Below are positions 18,588 to 28,681 of a DNA stretch of 64,000 bases, one piece after another (the stretch's first letter is position 1; every line of letters begins with the position of its first letter). The position numbers were made by a program, and so were the translations under genes. The stretch comes from Rathayibacter sp. Leaf185 (GTDB lineage: Bacteria; Actinomycetota; Actinomycetes; Actinomycetales; Microbacteriaceae), in NCBI RefSeq assembly GCF_001423885.1, contig NZ_LMPP01000001.1, positions 124,001 through 188,000 of the forward strand. The letters run 5' to 3'. The notes below the pieces were generated by a model that saw only the letters and a program-made list of their open reading frames with translations, ran no database searches and had not been told where the DNA came from.

Positions 18588-18607
18588 GCACCACTCCGCA
18601 ACGCAGA

Positions 18608-18630
18608 ACGGGCCCCGCGAAGAGGCCCGT
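18608..18630. terminator. Hairpin at the guaA 3' end
   Basis: ACGGGCC at 18608-18614 pairs with GGCCCGT at 18624-18630 around a 9-nt loop, 23 nt past the guaA stop. It could serve both convergent genes. No T-run. Confidence 0.45.
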
Positions 18631-18653
18631 CCGTCAGCGCAGCGTCGCCGCCG

Positions 18654-20261
18654 CTACTCCCACTCGATGGTGCCCGGGGGCTTCGACGTGACGTCGAGGA
18701 CCACGCGGTTCACCCCGCTCACCTCGTTGGTGATGCGGTTGGAGATCCGCGCCAGCAGGTCGTAGGGGAGCCGCGTCCAGTCGGCCGTCATCGCGTCCTC
18801 GGAGGAGACGGGTCGCAGCACGATCGGGTGCCCGTAGGTGCGTCCGTCGCCCTGCACTCCGACTGAGCGGACGTCGGCCAGCAACACGACCGGGCACTGC
18901 CAGATCTCGGAGTCGAGGCCCGCGGCGGTCAGCTCTGCGCGGACGATCGCGTCGGCCTCCTGGAGCAGGTCGAGTCGCTCCTGCGTCACCTCGCCGACGA
19001 TGCGGATGCCGAGGCCGGGGCCGGGGAAGGGCTGGCGCCCGACGATCGTCTCGGGCAGCCCGAGCTCGCGGCCGATGGCGCGCACCTCGTCCTTGAAGAG
19101 GGTGCGCAGCGGCTCGACGAGCGCGAACTGCAGGTCCTCCGGCAGGCCGCCGACGTTGTGGTGCGACTTGATGTTCGCGGTGCCGGTGCCTCCGCCCGAC
19201 TCGACGACGTCGGGGTAGAGCGTGCCCTGCACGAGGAAGTCGATCGACGCGCCGTCGCCCTGCGCCTCGAGGACGAGCGCCTCGGCGGCACCCTCGAAGC
19301 TGCGGATGAACTCGCGGCCGATGATCTTGCGCTTCTGCTCGGGGTCGCTGACTCCCGCGAGGGCGTCGAGGAACTGCTCGCGAGCGTCGACGGTGACGAG
19401 GCGGACGCCCGTCGCGGCGACGTAGTCCTCCTCGACCTGGCGGCGCTCGTCCTTGCGCAGGAGGCCGTGGTCGACGAAGACGCACGTCAGCTGGTCGCCG
19501 ACCGCACGGTGCACGATCGCGGCCGCGACGGCCGAGTCGACGCCTCCGGAGAGACCGCAGATGACGCGGCCCGAGCCGACCTGCTCCTGGATCAGCGCGA
19601 CCTGATCGTCGATGACGTTCGACGAGTTCCAGTCGGCGGGGATGCCCGCCGCGCGGTGGAGGAAGTTCTCGATGACGGCCTGGCCGTAGGCCGAGTGCTT
19701 CACCTCGGGGTGCCACTGCACGCCGTAGAGGCGCCGCTCGTCGCTGCCGAACGCCGCCACCGGGGTCGACGTCGTCGACGCGAGGACCTCGAAGCCCTCC
19801 GGTGCCTTCGCGACGGAGTCGCCGTGGCTCATCCACACGGTCTGGTCGGCCGGCTGATCGCCGAGCAGCACGCCACCCTCGGTCGACAGCGCGGCGTCGG
19901 TCGCGCCGTACTCGCGGAGGCCCGTGTTCGCGACCTCGCCGCCGAGGGTCTTCGCCATCACCTGGAAGCCGTAGCAGATGCCGAGAACGGGGATGCCGAG
20001 GTCGAAGATCGCGGGGTCGAGCTGCGGCGCCCCGTCCTCGTAGACGCTGGAGGGGCCTCCGGAGAGGATGATGCCCACGGGCGACTTCGCCGCGATCTCG
20101 GCGGCCGTGGTGTTCGACGGGACGATCTCGGAGTAGACGTTCGCCTCGCGGACGCGCCGCGCGATCAGCTGCGCGTACTGGGCGCCGAAGTCGACGACGA
20201 GGACGGGCTGGGCGGCGAGATGCGGCGACGCCGCCTCGGGGCCGGACTGCTGCTCACTGAT
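18654..20261 (-). CDS. guaA: GMP synthase (glutamine-hydrolysing), probable ATC start codon
   Basis: 535 residues when read from ATC at 20261. It has a class I glutamine amidotransferase domain ([18 protein letters not shown] near 20-37, nucleophile elbow GICYGFQ), then an ATP pyrophosphatase domain ([12 protein letters not shown]) and the C-terminal dimer domain ending PPGTIEWE. It converts XMP to GMP. The first ATG/GTG/TTG in frame is GTG 20078, which would delete the first strand and FGAQY. ATC 20261 has GGAGG 6 nt upstream and would give [11 protein letters not shown], like other family starts. The 5' end overlaps DUF3817 by 8 nt. Confidence 0.9.
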   Translation of the reverse strand: MSEQQSGPEAASPHLAAQPVLVVDFGAQYAQLIARRVREANVYSEIVPSNTTAAEIAAKSPVGIILSGGPSSVYEDGAPQLDPAIFDLGIPVLGICYGFQVMAKTLGGEVANTGLREYGATDAALSTEGGVLLGDQPADQTVWMSHGDSVAKAPEGFEVLASTTSTPVAAFGSDERRLYGVQWHPEVKHSAYGQAVIENFLHRAAGIPADWNSSNVIDDQVALIQEQVGSGRVICGLSGGVDSAVAAAIVHRAVGDQLTCVFVDHGLLRKDERRQVEEDYVAATGVRLVTVDAREQFLDALAGVSDPEQKRKIIGREFIRSFEGAAEALVLEAQGDGASIDFLVQGTLYPDVVESGGGTGTANIKSHHNVGGLPEDLQFALVEPLRTLFKDEVRAIGRELGLPETIVGRQPFPGPGLGIRIVGEVTQERLDLLQEADAIVRAELTAAGLDSEIWQCPVVLLADVRSVGVQGDGRTYGHPIVLRPVSSEDAMTADWTRLPYDLLARISNRITNEVSGVNRVVLDVTSKPPGTIEWE

Positions 20262-20742
20262 GGGGGGCCTCCACGGAGTCGGTCGGGGTACGGGGTGTCT
20301 TCGGGTCGGCGCTGCGGCGGGCCAGGTACTGCTCGACCTCGCGCGCGATGCGCCCCTCGACGAAGAAGGACAGCGTCGGGATCACTCCGCCGAGCGCGAT
20401 CAGGATGAAGCGGCTGAACGGCCAGCGCATCAGACTCCACAGGCGGAAGTCCGAGAAGAGGTACACGACGTAGAACCAGCCGTGCGCGATGAGGATGCCG
20501 GTCGACACGTTCGCGCCCGTGCCGCTCGACTTGAACTCGCCTCCGGGCACCTCGTACATCGGCGCGAAGTGCAGCACACCCTGCTGGCCGAAGGCGAACA
20601 GCTCGAGGTGGAACACGTACTTCAGCAGCATCTCGGCGCAGAGCAGGAGGAGCATGACGCCGGTGATGATCGAGGTCACCCGGTAGAAGCGCAGCGCGCT
20701 CCGGATCGCAGGGAACTGCGCGGGCTTGGGCTCGAGGGGCAT
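20254..20742 (-). CDS. DUF3817 family membrane protein
   Basis: 162 residues with three or four membrane segments ([56 protein letters not shown]). The HGWFYVVYL and [10 protein letters not shown] segments are typical of DUF3817, which in actinobacteria sits beside SURF1 and guaA. Function is unknown. ATG 20742 fits the family, and the longer frame upstream overlaps SURF1 and is rejected. The C-terminus ([23 protein letters not shown]) is cytoplasmic and overlaps the guaA start. Confidence 0.85.
   Translation of the reverse strand: MPLEPKPAQFPAIRSALRFYRVTSIITGVMLLLLCAEMLLKYVFHLELFAFGQQGVLHFAPMYEVPGGEFKSSGTGANVSTGILIAHGWFYVVYLFSDFRLWSLMRWPFSRFILIALGGVIPTLSFFVEGRIAREVEQYLARRSADPKTPRTPTDSVEAPHQ
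20259..20272 (-). promoter_or_regulatory. Shine-Dalgarno and ATC initiation site of guaA
   Basis: On the minus strand GGAGG (20272-20268) is followed by six C and then ATC (20261-20259). The site lies inside the last codons of the DUF3817 gene (stop at 20256-20254), so coupling to upstream translation is likely. No other plausible start codon exists in frame between here and the conserved FGAQY residues. Confidence 0.65.
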
Positions 20743-20752
20743 GGGGTCCAGT

Positions 20753-21556
20753 TTACGACGCGGAGGAGGGGGCGGCGGCGCGGGCGAGCTCCTCGGCGTC
20801 GAGGGCCTCCTCGATCTCGCGCTCCCAGGCGTCCCGCACCAGGCGGTACCAGAGGTAGAGCGCGAAGCCCGCGAAGACCACCCACTCGATCGCGTAGAAG
20901 ACGTTGAGCCAGTTGAGCGAGACATCGGTCTGCCGGGCCGGCGAGTCGATGGCCTCGAGTCCCTCGACCGGCTGGTCGACGACGACGTAGCCCTGGTACA
21001 CGTCCTGCGGAGGATCGGGCCAGCGGTTGATCAGCGCGGGGATCGACACGGCGGTGAGGGTCATCGGATCCACGCCCGCGGCGGGCGCCTCGGCCGCCTC
21101 GTTCGCGACCAGGCGGCCCTCGAACGACGTGGGCGCCGCCTCGCTCCCGCTGTTCAGTCGGTCGGCGACGTCGCGAGCCGTTCCCTCGTCCTGCGTCCAC
21201 CCGTAGGCGACGACCAGGTCGGCGGAGTCGGTGCGCGTGCGCGCGATCACCCACCAGCCCTCGTCGCCGCGGTTCAGGCGTCCGCCGACCACCTCGGCCC
21301 CGCCGGGGACGAGCGTCGAGGACGCCTCGACCCGCTGACCGTCGGCGGTCGCCGAGATCGGCCTCGAGGCGCTCGCGACCTGGTCGAGGGGCAGGACCGA
21401 CTCGGAGACTCCGGAGTCGGGAGCCGCGGCGTCGACCGCCCGCCCGATCTGCCACTGGCCGAGCGCGGCGAAGAGCGCGGCGATCAGGAGCGCCAGGAGC
21501 AGGGCGCCGATCCAGCGCGGACGCCGAGCGATCTGCCAGACCGTGCTCTGCGCCAT
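20753..21556 (-). CDS. SURF1 family cytochrome oxidase assembly protein
   Basis: 267 residues. The N-terminal membrane helix (WIGALLLALLIAALFAALGQWQ) contains the LGxWQ motif, a large extracytoplasmic domain has the WWVIARTR and LTAVSIPALINRWPDP segments, and a second membrane helix lies near 236-254 (YAIEWVVFAGFALYLWYRL). The family assists heme a insertion into cytochrome aa3 oxidase. Only 10 nt precede DUF3817, so SURF1-DUF3817-guaA are one operon. Starts with ATG. Confidence 0.88.
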   Translation of the reverse strand: MAQSTVWQIARRPRWIGALLLALLIAALFAALGQWQIGRAVDAAAPDSGVSESVLPLDQVASASRPISATADGQRVEASSTLVPGGAEVVGGRLNRGDEGWWVIARTRTDSADLVVAYGWTQDEGTARDVADRLNSGSEAAPTSFEGRLVANEAAEAPAAGVDPMTLTAVSIPALINRWPDPPQDVYQGYVVVDQPVEGLEAIDSPARQTDVSLNWLNVFYAIEWVVFAGFALYLWYRLVRDAWEREIEEALDAEELARAAAPSSAS

Positions 21557-21636
21557 GCGTCCCTCGTTCGTACCGGAATCCGCACCGGAGCGCGGACCCG
21601 ACGAGCCTAGCCCGTGAGGGTGAGAGCTCCCGGGGA

Positions 21637-23067
21637 TCAGTAGTCGGGCTCGACGGGGCGGCGCGGGCGGTCCGACCCGACACCGTCGGACTGCTGCATC
21701 GCCTGATCGATCAGGGCCTGGCGCATCGGATCAGGGAACTCGTCGTCGAGCTCGTCCCGCTCGACGGGCCGTTTCGGTACCGGGGTGATCGACGTGCCGG
21801 AGGTGTCGGTGTCCTCCTGCAGAGCGGGCGCCGCCATCGCCGCCTCGACGAGAGCGAAGTCCTCCTCCGCCATCGCGGCGCGCGCGGCGGGGGCGGGCCG
21901 GTGGCGACGGCGCGAGAGGAAGAGACCGATGCTCTCGGAGCGCGACGCGAGGATCGGCCCGATGATCGCCATGACGAGCACGTAGAGACCGGCGAACGGC
22001 TGGATCCGCTCGTCGAGCCCGGCCGAGAGCGACAGCGTCGCCAGGATCAGTGCGAACTCGCCGCGGTTGTGCAGGATGAACGCCGCGTTGAGCCCCGCCC
22101 TCGGCCCGAGCTTGTTGAGCCATGCGACGAACTGACCGGCGCCGAGGTTCAGCACGATGGTCATCGCGGAGGCGGCGATCACGGGCACCACGACAGCCGG
22201 GAACGCACTCGGATCGAGCCCGAGGCCGAAGTTCACGAAGAAGAACGCGCCGAAGACGTCGCGGAGCGGGATGGCGATGTGCTCGACCCGCGAGCGGAAC
22301 CGCGTCGCCCCGATCACGAGCCCGATCAGGAACGCGCCGATCGCGTCGGTCACTCCGAGCACTTCGCCGATGCCGCCGAAGAGGAGCGCCAGCCCGAAGA
22401 AGAGGATGGTGAAGAGCTCGTCGTCGCGGGTGCGGAACAGCCGCGAGACGACTCGCCCGCCCCAGCGCGCCACCGAGAACATCACGACCAGGAACGCGAA
22501 CGCGATCAGCAGCTTGAGGATCACCGGCCACGGCTCGGTCTCGCCCGAGAGTACGACCGACACGATGGCCAGGTAGACGGCGATGAAGATGTCCTCGACG
22601 ACCGTGACGCCCAGGATCATCGGCGTCTCGGGGTTCGCCAGCCGCTTGAGCTCGATCAGCAGCTTCGTGACGATGGCGCTCGAGCTGGTGGCCGTGATGC
22701 CCGCCACGACGAGCGCCTCCTGGCTCCCCCAGCCCAGCAGGAAGCCGAAGCCGAGCCCCGCCGCCATGTTGACGCCGATGTACGTGCCGCCCGACAGGAT
22801 GAGCCGGCCTGCGTTGCCGAAGAACTCGTCCTGGTCGAACTCGAGACCGAGGTTGAACAGCAGCAGGATCAGGCCGAAGACGGCCGTCAGCTCGATGTAG
22901 GTGGAGTCGAAGTCGAGCGGGAACCAGTGGAAGTTCGGGCTCGCGAGCAGCCCGACGACCATGTATATGGGGATCGCCGGGAGTCCGATCGTCCGCCCCA
23001 GGCGGCCGAGGACGTAGGCGACGACGAACAGGATGCCCAGGACGATGAGGTCTTCGCCGTGGTGCAT
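21637..23067 (-). CDS. K+/H+ antiporter subunit, CPA2 family (KhtU-like)
   Basis: 476 residues: about twelve membrane segments in the first 385, then a 90-residue charged cytoplasmic tail. CPA2 features are GLPAIPIYMVVGLL, FNLGLEFDQDEF, GITATSSSAIVTKLL, VTVVEDIFIAVYLA and HNRGEFALIL. It sits 2 nt downstream of a TrkA-C protein, the arrangement of Bacillus KhtT-KhtU, where KhtT gates the antiporter. It exports K+ (or NH4+) in exchange for protons. Function is inferred from family and pairing. Confidence 0.85.
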   Translation of the reverse strand: MHHGEDLIVLGILFVVAYVLGRLGRTIGLPAIPIYMVVGLLASPNFHWFPLDFDSTYIELTAVFGLILLLFNLGLEFDQDEFFGNAGRLILSGGTYIGVNMAAGLGFGFLLGWGSQEALVVAGITATSSSAIVTKLLIELKRLANPETPMILGVTVVEDIFIAVYLAIVSVVLSGETEPWPVILKLLIAFAFLVVMFSVARWGGRVVSRLFRTRDDELFTILFFGLALLFGGIGEVLGVTDAIGAFLIGLVIGATRFRSRVEHIAIPLRDVFGAFFFVNFGLGLDPSAFPAVVVPVIAASAMTIVLNLGAGQFVAWLNKLGPRAGLNAAFILHNRGEFALILATLSLSAGLDERIQPFAGLYVLVMAIIGPILASRSESIGLFLSRRRHRPAPAARAAMAEEDFALVEAAMAAPALQEDTDTSGTSITPVPKRPVERDELDDEFPDPMRQALIDQAMQQSDGVGSDRPRRPVEPDY

Positions 23068-23069
23068 CC

Positions 23070-23588
23070 TCAGACTCCGGGCGGCGTCTCGGGGGCCTTG
23101 GCGAACACGCCGGAGCGGAAGAAGGAGAACGCCTTCGCGACCTTCTCCGGGCTGCCCGCGACGACGAGGGTGTCGCCGGGGAACACACGGAAGTCGGGGG
23201 CGGGTGCCGGGTTGGCCGCGTCCCCCCGCACGACGGCGACGACCGTCAGGCCGACGATGCCGCGGTCGGCGGGCTTGCCGAGCTGCTGCCCGGCGATGTG
23301 GTCGTCGTAGTCGACCGTGAACCAGTCGATCGAGAGGCCGGGGATCTGGTCGAGCGCGGTGAGCGACTCGGTGATCTGGGTGCCGCCGAGCAGCTCGGCC
23401 AGCGTGTGCGCCTCGTCGTCGCTGAGACGGAGGGAGACCTTCGCGCCGTCCTGGTCGCCCTCGGCGAACGTGATCAGGTCGCTGTGACCGGAGCGGTGGG
23501 CGATGACGCCGACCTTGCCGCCGTCGGCCGTCAGGAACGTGTGCAGTACCCCGACTCCGGGCAGCTTCACCCTGCGGACCTCGACCAT
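23070..23588 (-). CDS. TrkA-C domain regulatory subunit of the K+/H+ antiporter (KhtT-like)
   Basis: 172 residues, soluble. An N-terminal domain of about 70 residues (VRRVKLPGVGVLHTFLTADGG) precedes a TrkA-C/RCK-C domain (GLTVVAVVRGD, then DFRVFPGDTLVVAGSPEKV). In Bacillus, the RCK-C domain of KhtT binds cyclic di-AMP and gates KhtU. The same ligand here is inference. The start is ATG. The pair khtT-khtU is transcribed from the 126-nt gap after guaB3. Confidence 0.82.
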   Translation of the reverse strand: MVEVRRVKLPGVGVLHTFLTADGGKVGVIAHRSGHSDLITFAEGDQDGAKVSLRLSDDEAHTLAELLGGTQITESLTALDQIPGLSIDWFTVDYDDHIAGQQLGKPADRGIVGLTVVAVVRGDAANPAPAPDFRVFPGDTLVVAGSPEKVAKAFSFFRSGVFAKAPETPPGV

Positions 23589-23714
23589 GCGTGCTCCATC
23601 CGCGCCGGACGGCGCTCCTACCTCGGGGGACCCTCCCAGCTTAGGTGCGCCGCACCTCGCCCCTGCGGCCGTTCGCCGGAGGGGAACGCCGAGGGAACCC
23701 CGGTTCGGTGAGGC

Positions 23715-24833
23715 TCAGCTGGGCTGGTACGGGGCGACGACGACCTCGACGCGCTGGAACTCCTTGAGGTCGGAGTAGCCGGTGGTGGCCATCGAGCGGC
23801 GGAGAGCACCGATCAGGTTGGCGGTGCCGTTCGCGTCGGTCGCGGGGCCGTTGAGGACCTGCTCGAGGGTGCCGACGGTGCCGACCTGCACGCGGCGTCC
23901 GCGGGGCAGCTGCGGGTGGTGCGCCTCCTGACCCCAGTGCCAGCCGCCGCCCGGCGCGTCGGTCGCGCGGGCGAGCGCGGAGCCGAGCATCACGGCGTCG
24001 GCGCCGACGGCGATCGCCTTGACGATGTCGCCCGAGGTGCCGAGGCCGCCGTCGGCGATGACGTGCACGTAGCGTCCGCCCGACTCGTCGAGGTAGTCGC
24101 GGCGAGCGCCGGCGACATCGGCGACCGCGGTGGCCATCGGAGCCTGGATGCCGAGGGTGGCGCGCGTGGTCGAGGCGGCGCCGCCTCCGAAGCCGACCAG
24201 GACGCCCGCAGCGCCCGTGCGCATCAGGTGCAGGGCGGCCGTGTAGGTCGAGGCCCCGCCGACGATGACCGGGACGTCGAGCTCGTAGATGAACTTCTTG
24301 AGGTTGAGCGGCTCCGTGTCGCGCGACACGTGCTCGGCCGAGACGGTGGTGCCGCGGATGACGAACACATCGACTCCTGCATCGACGACCGTCTGGTAGA
24401 GCTCGGCCGTGCGCTGCGGCGAGAGCGCCCCGGCGACCGTCACGCCTGCGGCACGGATCTCGTTGAGCCGCGCCGTCACCAGCTCCGGCTTGATCGGCTC
24501 CGAGTAGATCTCCTGCATGCGCTGCGTCGCCCGCTCGGCGGGCAGTTCGCGGATCTCGGCCAGCAGCGGTTCTGGGTCCTCGTATCGCGTCCACAGCCCC
24601 TCGAGGTCGAGCACGCCGAGCGCTCCCAGCCTGCCCAGCGTGATCGCCGTCGTCGGCGACACCACCGAGTCCATCGGCGCCGCCAGGATCGGCGTCGCGA
24701 ACTGGTAGGCGTCGATCGCCCACTTCACCGACACCACTTCGGGGTCGCGCGTGCGCCGGCTCGGGACGACAGCGATGTCGTCGAAGGCATAGGCACGGCG
24801 CGCGCGCTTGGCACGCCCGATCTCGATCTCCAT
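23715..24833 (-). CDS. GuaB3-family IMP dehydrogenase-related protein
   Basis: 372 residues, TIM barrel without CBS domains. It resembles IMP dehydrogenase (YAFDDIAVVPSRRTRDPEVV, ILAAPMDSVVSP, ADGGLGTSGDIVKA, GYSDLKEFQRVEV). The active-site loop reads GFGGGAASTTRATLG, so serine stands where IMPDH has the catalytic cysteine in GSICTTR. GuaB3 of cyanobacteria has been reported as a GMP reductase. The actinobacterial role is unclear, and the missing Cys argues against normal IMPDH chemistry. Starts with ATG. It lies on the same strand as guaB, 501 nt downstream. Confidence 0.85.
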   Translation of the reverse strand: MEIEIGRAKRARRAYAFDDIAVVPSRRTRDPEVVSVKWAIDAYQFATPILAAPMDSVVSPTTAITLGRLGALGVLDLEGLWTRYEDPEPLLAEIRELPAERATQRMQEIYSEPIKPELVTARLNEIRAAGVTVAGALSPQRTAELYQTVVDAGVDVFVIRGTTVSAEHVSRDTEPLNLKKFIYELDVPVIVGGASTYTAALHLMRTGAAGVLVGFGGGAASTTRATLGIQAPMATAVADVAGARRDYLDESGGRYVHVIADGGLGTSGDIVKAIAVGADAVMLGSALARATDAPGGGWHWGQEAHHPQLPRGRRVQVGTVGTLEQVLNGPATDANGTANLIGALRRSMATTGYSDLKEFQRVEVVVAPYQPS

Positions 24834-24850
24834 GGGCAGCAGTTTACTTG

Positions 24851-25062
24851 AGCCTCGCTCCTCGCTTCGCTCGTCGCTCGGCCGCAGTCGGCCCCGGCAG
24901 CTGGTCGCTTCTCAGAGAGCGTCCCGCGTCCGCGCCACAACGATCCGCACGGTGCTCTCGAGCCGCGCTCCTCGCTGCGCTCGTCGCACGGCCGCAGTCG
25001 GCCAGGCAGGGCGGTTGCGTCTCAGAAAGCGTCCCGCCGCCCGCGGCACGACGATCCGCTCG
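24851..25062. repeat. Imperfect 102-nt direct repeat, period 110
   Basis: Copy one starts AGCCTCGCTCCTCGCTTCGC at 24851 and copy two AGCCGCGCTCCTCGCTGCGC at 24961. Both continue through CGGCCGCAGTCGGCC, CTCAGAGAGCGTCCCGC or CTCAGAAAGCGTCCCGC, and ACGATCCGC. The match is gapless except for one nucleotide near the end. Confidence 0.9.
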
Positions 25063-25222
25063 AACGCGGATCGCCGATCACCGCTCCCCCCTCACGAGGT
25101 CGCAGCGTCGAAGCCGCCCGCGCATGAGTCTGCACGTAGGCGAAGGCGCAGTCGCGGTGGGCGAAGCCCGCTCGCGCTGCGTCGCTCGGCCACCAGAGAC
25201 TGCTGTGCTGCCTCGAGAGGCG

Positions 25223-25306
25223 CCGGATCGTGATGGTGCCCCCTCCGGCGTGGTGGGCGTATGGGCCGCAGGCCCATCGGGCAGAGGGGGCACCATCACG
25301 ATCCGG
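25223..25306. repeat. Nested-hairpin element H0
   Basis: A perfect 23-bp outer stem at 25223-25245 and 25284-25306 (GATCGTGATGGTGCC in the left arm). Inside: a 15-nt linker CGGCGTGGTGGGCGT, a 7-bp hairpin ATGGGCC-GCA-GGCCCAT at 25261-25277, and a 6-nt linker CGGGCA. It begins 28 nt after the guaB stop. The same layout occurs twice near 63 kb with different stems. Confidence 0.9.
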
Positions 25307-25334
25307 TGCCGGCCCTCACCGGACGACCGACGAC

Positions 25335-27246
<1,912 letters not shown>

Positions 27247-28677
27247 GTGGATAGGAGGCCTCCGAGATCCGCTCGTCTCCGCGACCGCCTGCTCGCGCTC
27301 GGCCTCCTCGCCGCGACCCTCACGGGGATCGCCGCCGCCGCGCCGGCAGCCCTCGCCGCGACCAGCGCCGACCAGTCGATCATCGCCTGGGTCCGCGTCC
27401 AGGGCACGAACGAGAACCTCGCGGGAGTGAGTGTCGAGATCGCGGGTGACGCCACCGCGACGGTGACCACCGGCGACGACGGCCGGGCCACCTTCCCGCT
27501 CGACGCCGCCGGCACGTACACCGTGACCGTCGACGAGCAGACGCTCCCCGCCGACAAGGGCTACCCGGCCGCCGGGCAGAACCCGAAGGAGGTGAAGATC
27601 GTCGCCTCGCAGAACCAGATCGTGAACTTCATCGTCTCGACGGCGAATCCGATCGGCTCCGGAGCAACGGCTCCGGTCCCCTCCGACTCCGCTGCTCCGA
27701 CGACTCCCGCCACCGAGGGCACGACCGGCAACGGCGCGACCAACCCCGACGGCACGTCGAACGCGATCACCCCGCCGGTGTCGGCCGACACCTTCTGGAT
27801 CATCTTCTGGCCCAAGGTCGTCACCGGCCTGATCTTCGGACTCCTGATCGCCCTCGCGGCGATCGGCGCCTCGCTGATCTACGGCGTGACGGGGCTGAAC
27901 AACTTCGCGCACGGCGAGCTCGTCACCTTCGGCGCCCTGATGGCCTACCTCTTCTCCGGGGTCTTCGGGCTGCCGGCGCTGCTCGCGATCCCGATAGCGG
28001 TGATCCTCGGAGGCGCCTTCGGCTTCGCGCAGGACGGCCTGCTCTGGAAGCCGCTGCGCAAGAAGGGCATCCAGCTCATCCCGCTGATGATCGTCACGAT
28101 CGGCCTGTCCCTCGCGCTGCGCTACACGTTCGTGTTCTTCTTCGGCGCCGACCGACTCTCGCTCCCCAACAGCACCGCTCCGTTCTTCACGGTCCCCGAG
28201 CTCGGGATCAGCCTGAAGTTCACCGACCTCGTCGGTGCGGTCATCGGTGTCATCTGCATCGTGGGTGTCGCCTTCGTGCTGACGAAGACGAAGATCGGCA
28301 AGGCGATGCGCGCCGTCTCCGACAACCGCGCACTCGCCTCCGCCTCGGGCATCAACGTCGAGCGCGTCATCCGCGTCGTCTGGGTCATGTCGGGTGCGCT
28401 CGCCGCACTCGCAGGCGTCTACATCGGCTACTACCAGTCGCTGCGCTGGGACACCGGAGCATCGATCCTGCTGCTGATCTTCGCGGCGATCACGCTCGGC
28501 GGGCTCGGCTCGGCCTACGGCGCACTGGTCGGCTCGCTCATCATCGGCCTGATGATGAACATCTCGACGATCTGGATCCCGGAGAACCTCAAGTACGTGG
28601 CTCCGCTGGTCCTCATGATCATCATCCTGCTGGTCAGGCCGCAGGGCATCCTCGGTCGCAAGGAACGGATCGGCTGA
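27247..28677 (+). CDS. livH: Branched-chain amino-acid ABC transporter permease LivH with secreted N-terminal domain
   Basis: 476 residues, much longer than the roughly 300 usual for LivH. Residues 1-38 are a signal peptide (LLALGLLAATLTGIAAAAPAALA). Residues 42-130 look like a carboxypeptidase-regulatory/Ig-like beta-sandwich (GVSVEIAGDATATVTTGDDGRATF). Residues 131-180 are a Ser/Thr/Pro linker. From about 183 the LivH core has eight or so membrane segments (YGVTGLNNFAHGELVTFGA, DNRALASASGINVERVI). GTG 27247 has GGGAGG 6 nt upstream. It leads livHMGF for import of Leu/Ile/Val-type substrates. Confidence 0.88.
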   Translation: MDRRPPRSARLRDRLLALGLLAATLTGIAAAAPAALAATSADQSIIAWVRVQGTNENLAGVSVEIAGDATATVTTGDDGRATFPLDAAGTYTVTVDEQTLPADKGYPAAGQNPKEVKIVASQNQIVNFIVSTANPIGSGATAPVPSDSAAPTTPATEGTTGNGATNPDGTSNAITPPVSADTFWIIFWPKVVTGLIFGLLIALAAIGASLIYGVTGLNNFAHGELVTFGALMAYLFSGVFGLPALLAIPIAVILGGAFGFAQDGLLWKPLRKKGIQLIPLMIVTIGLSLALRYTFVFFFGADRLSLPNSTAPFFTVPELGISLKFTDLVGAVIGVICIVGVAFVLTKTKIGKAMRAVSDNRALASASGINVERVIRVVWVMSGALAALAGVYIGYYQSLRWDTGASILLLIFAAITLGGLGSAYGALVGSLIIGLMMNISTIWIPENLKYVAPLVLMIIILLVRPQGILGRKERIG

Positions 28678-28681
28678 CACC

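Larger units (their letters stand above)
24834..25334. other. 501-nt non-coding gap between guaB and guaB3
   Basis: No convincing gene. It contains a 102-nt imperfect direct duplication (24851-24952 and 24961-25062), a GC-rich middle with short repeats of GGCGAAG and GGGCGAAGCCC at 25138-25175, and a large nested hairpin at 25223-25306 just after the guaB stop. The gap must also carry the guaB3 promoter on the minus strand. I found no clear -10. Confidence 0.7.

Noticed and set aside
20078-20261. Frameshift in guaA as the reason for the missing start codon
   Set aside because: The frame is open and conserved continuously from [10 protein letters not shown] to the C-terminus; a start-codon change is simpler.
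25223-25306. Treating H0 as the ends of a tiny transposon (MITE)
   Set aside because: No flanking target duplication is visible, and the arms differ from those of H1 and H2, unlike terminal repeats of a common transposase.
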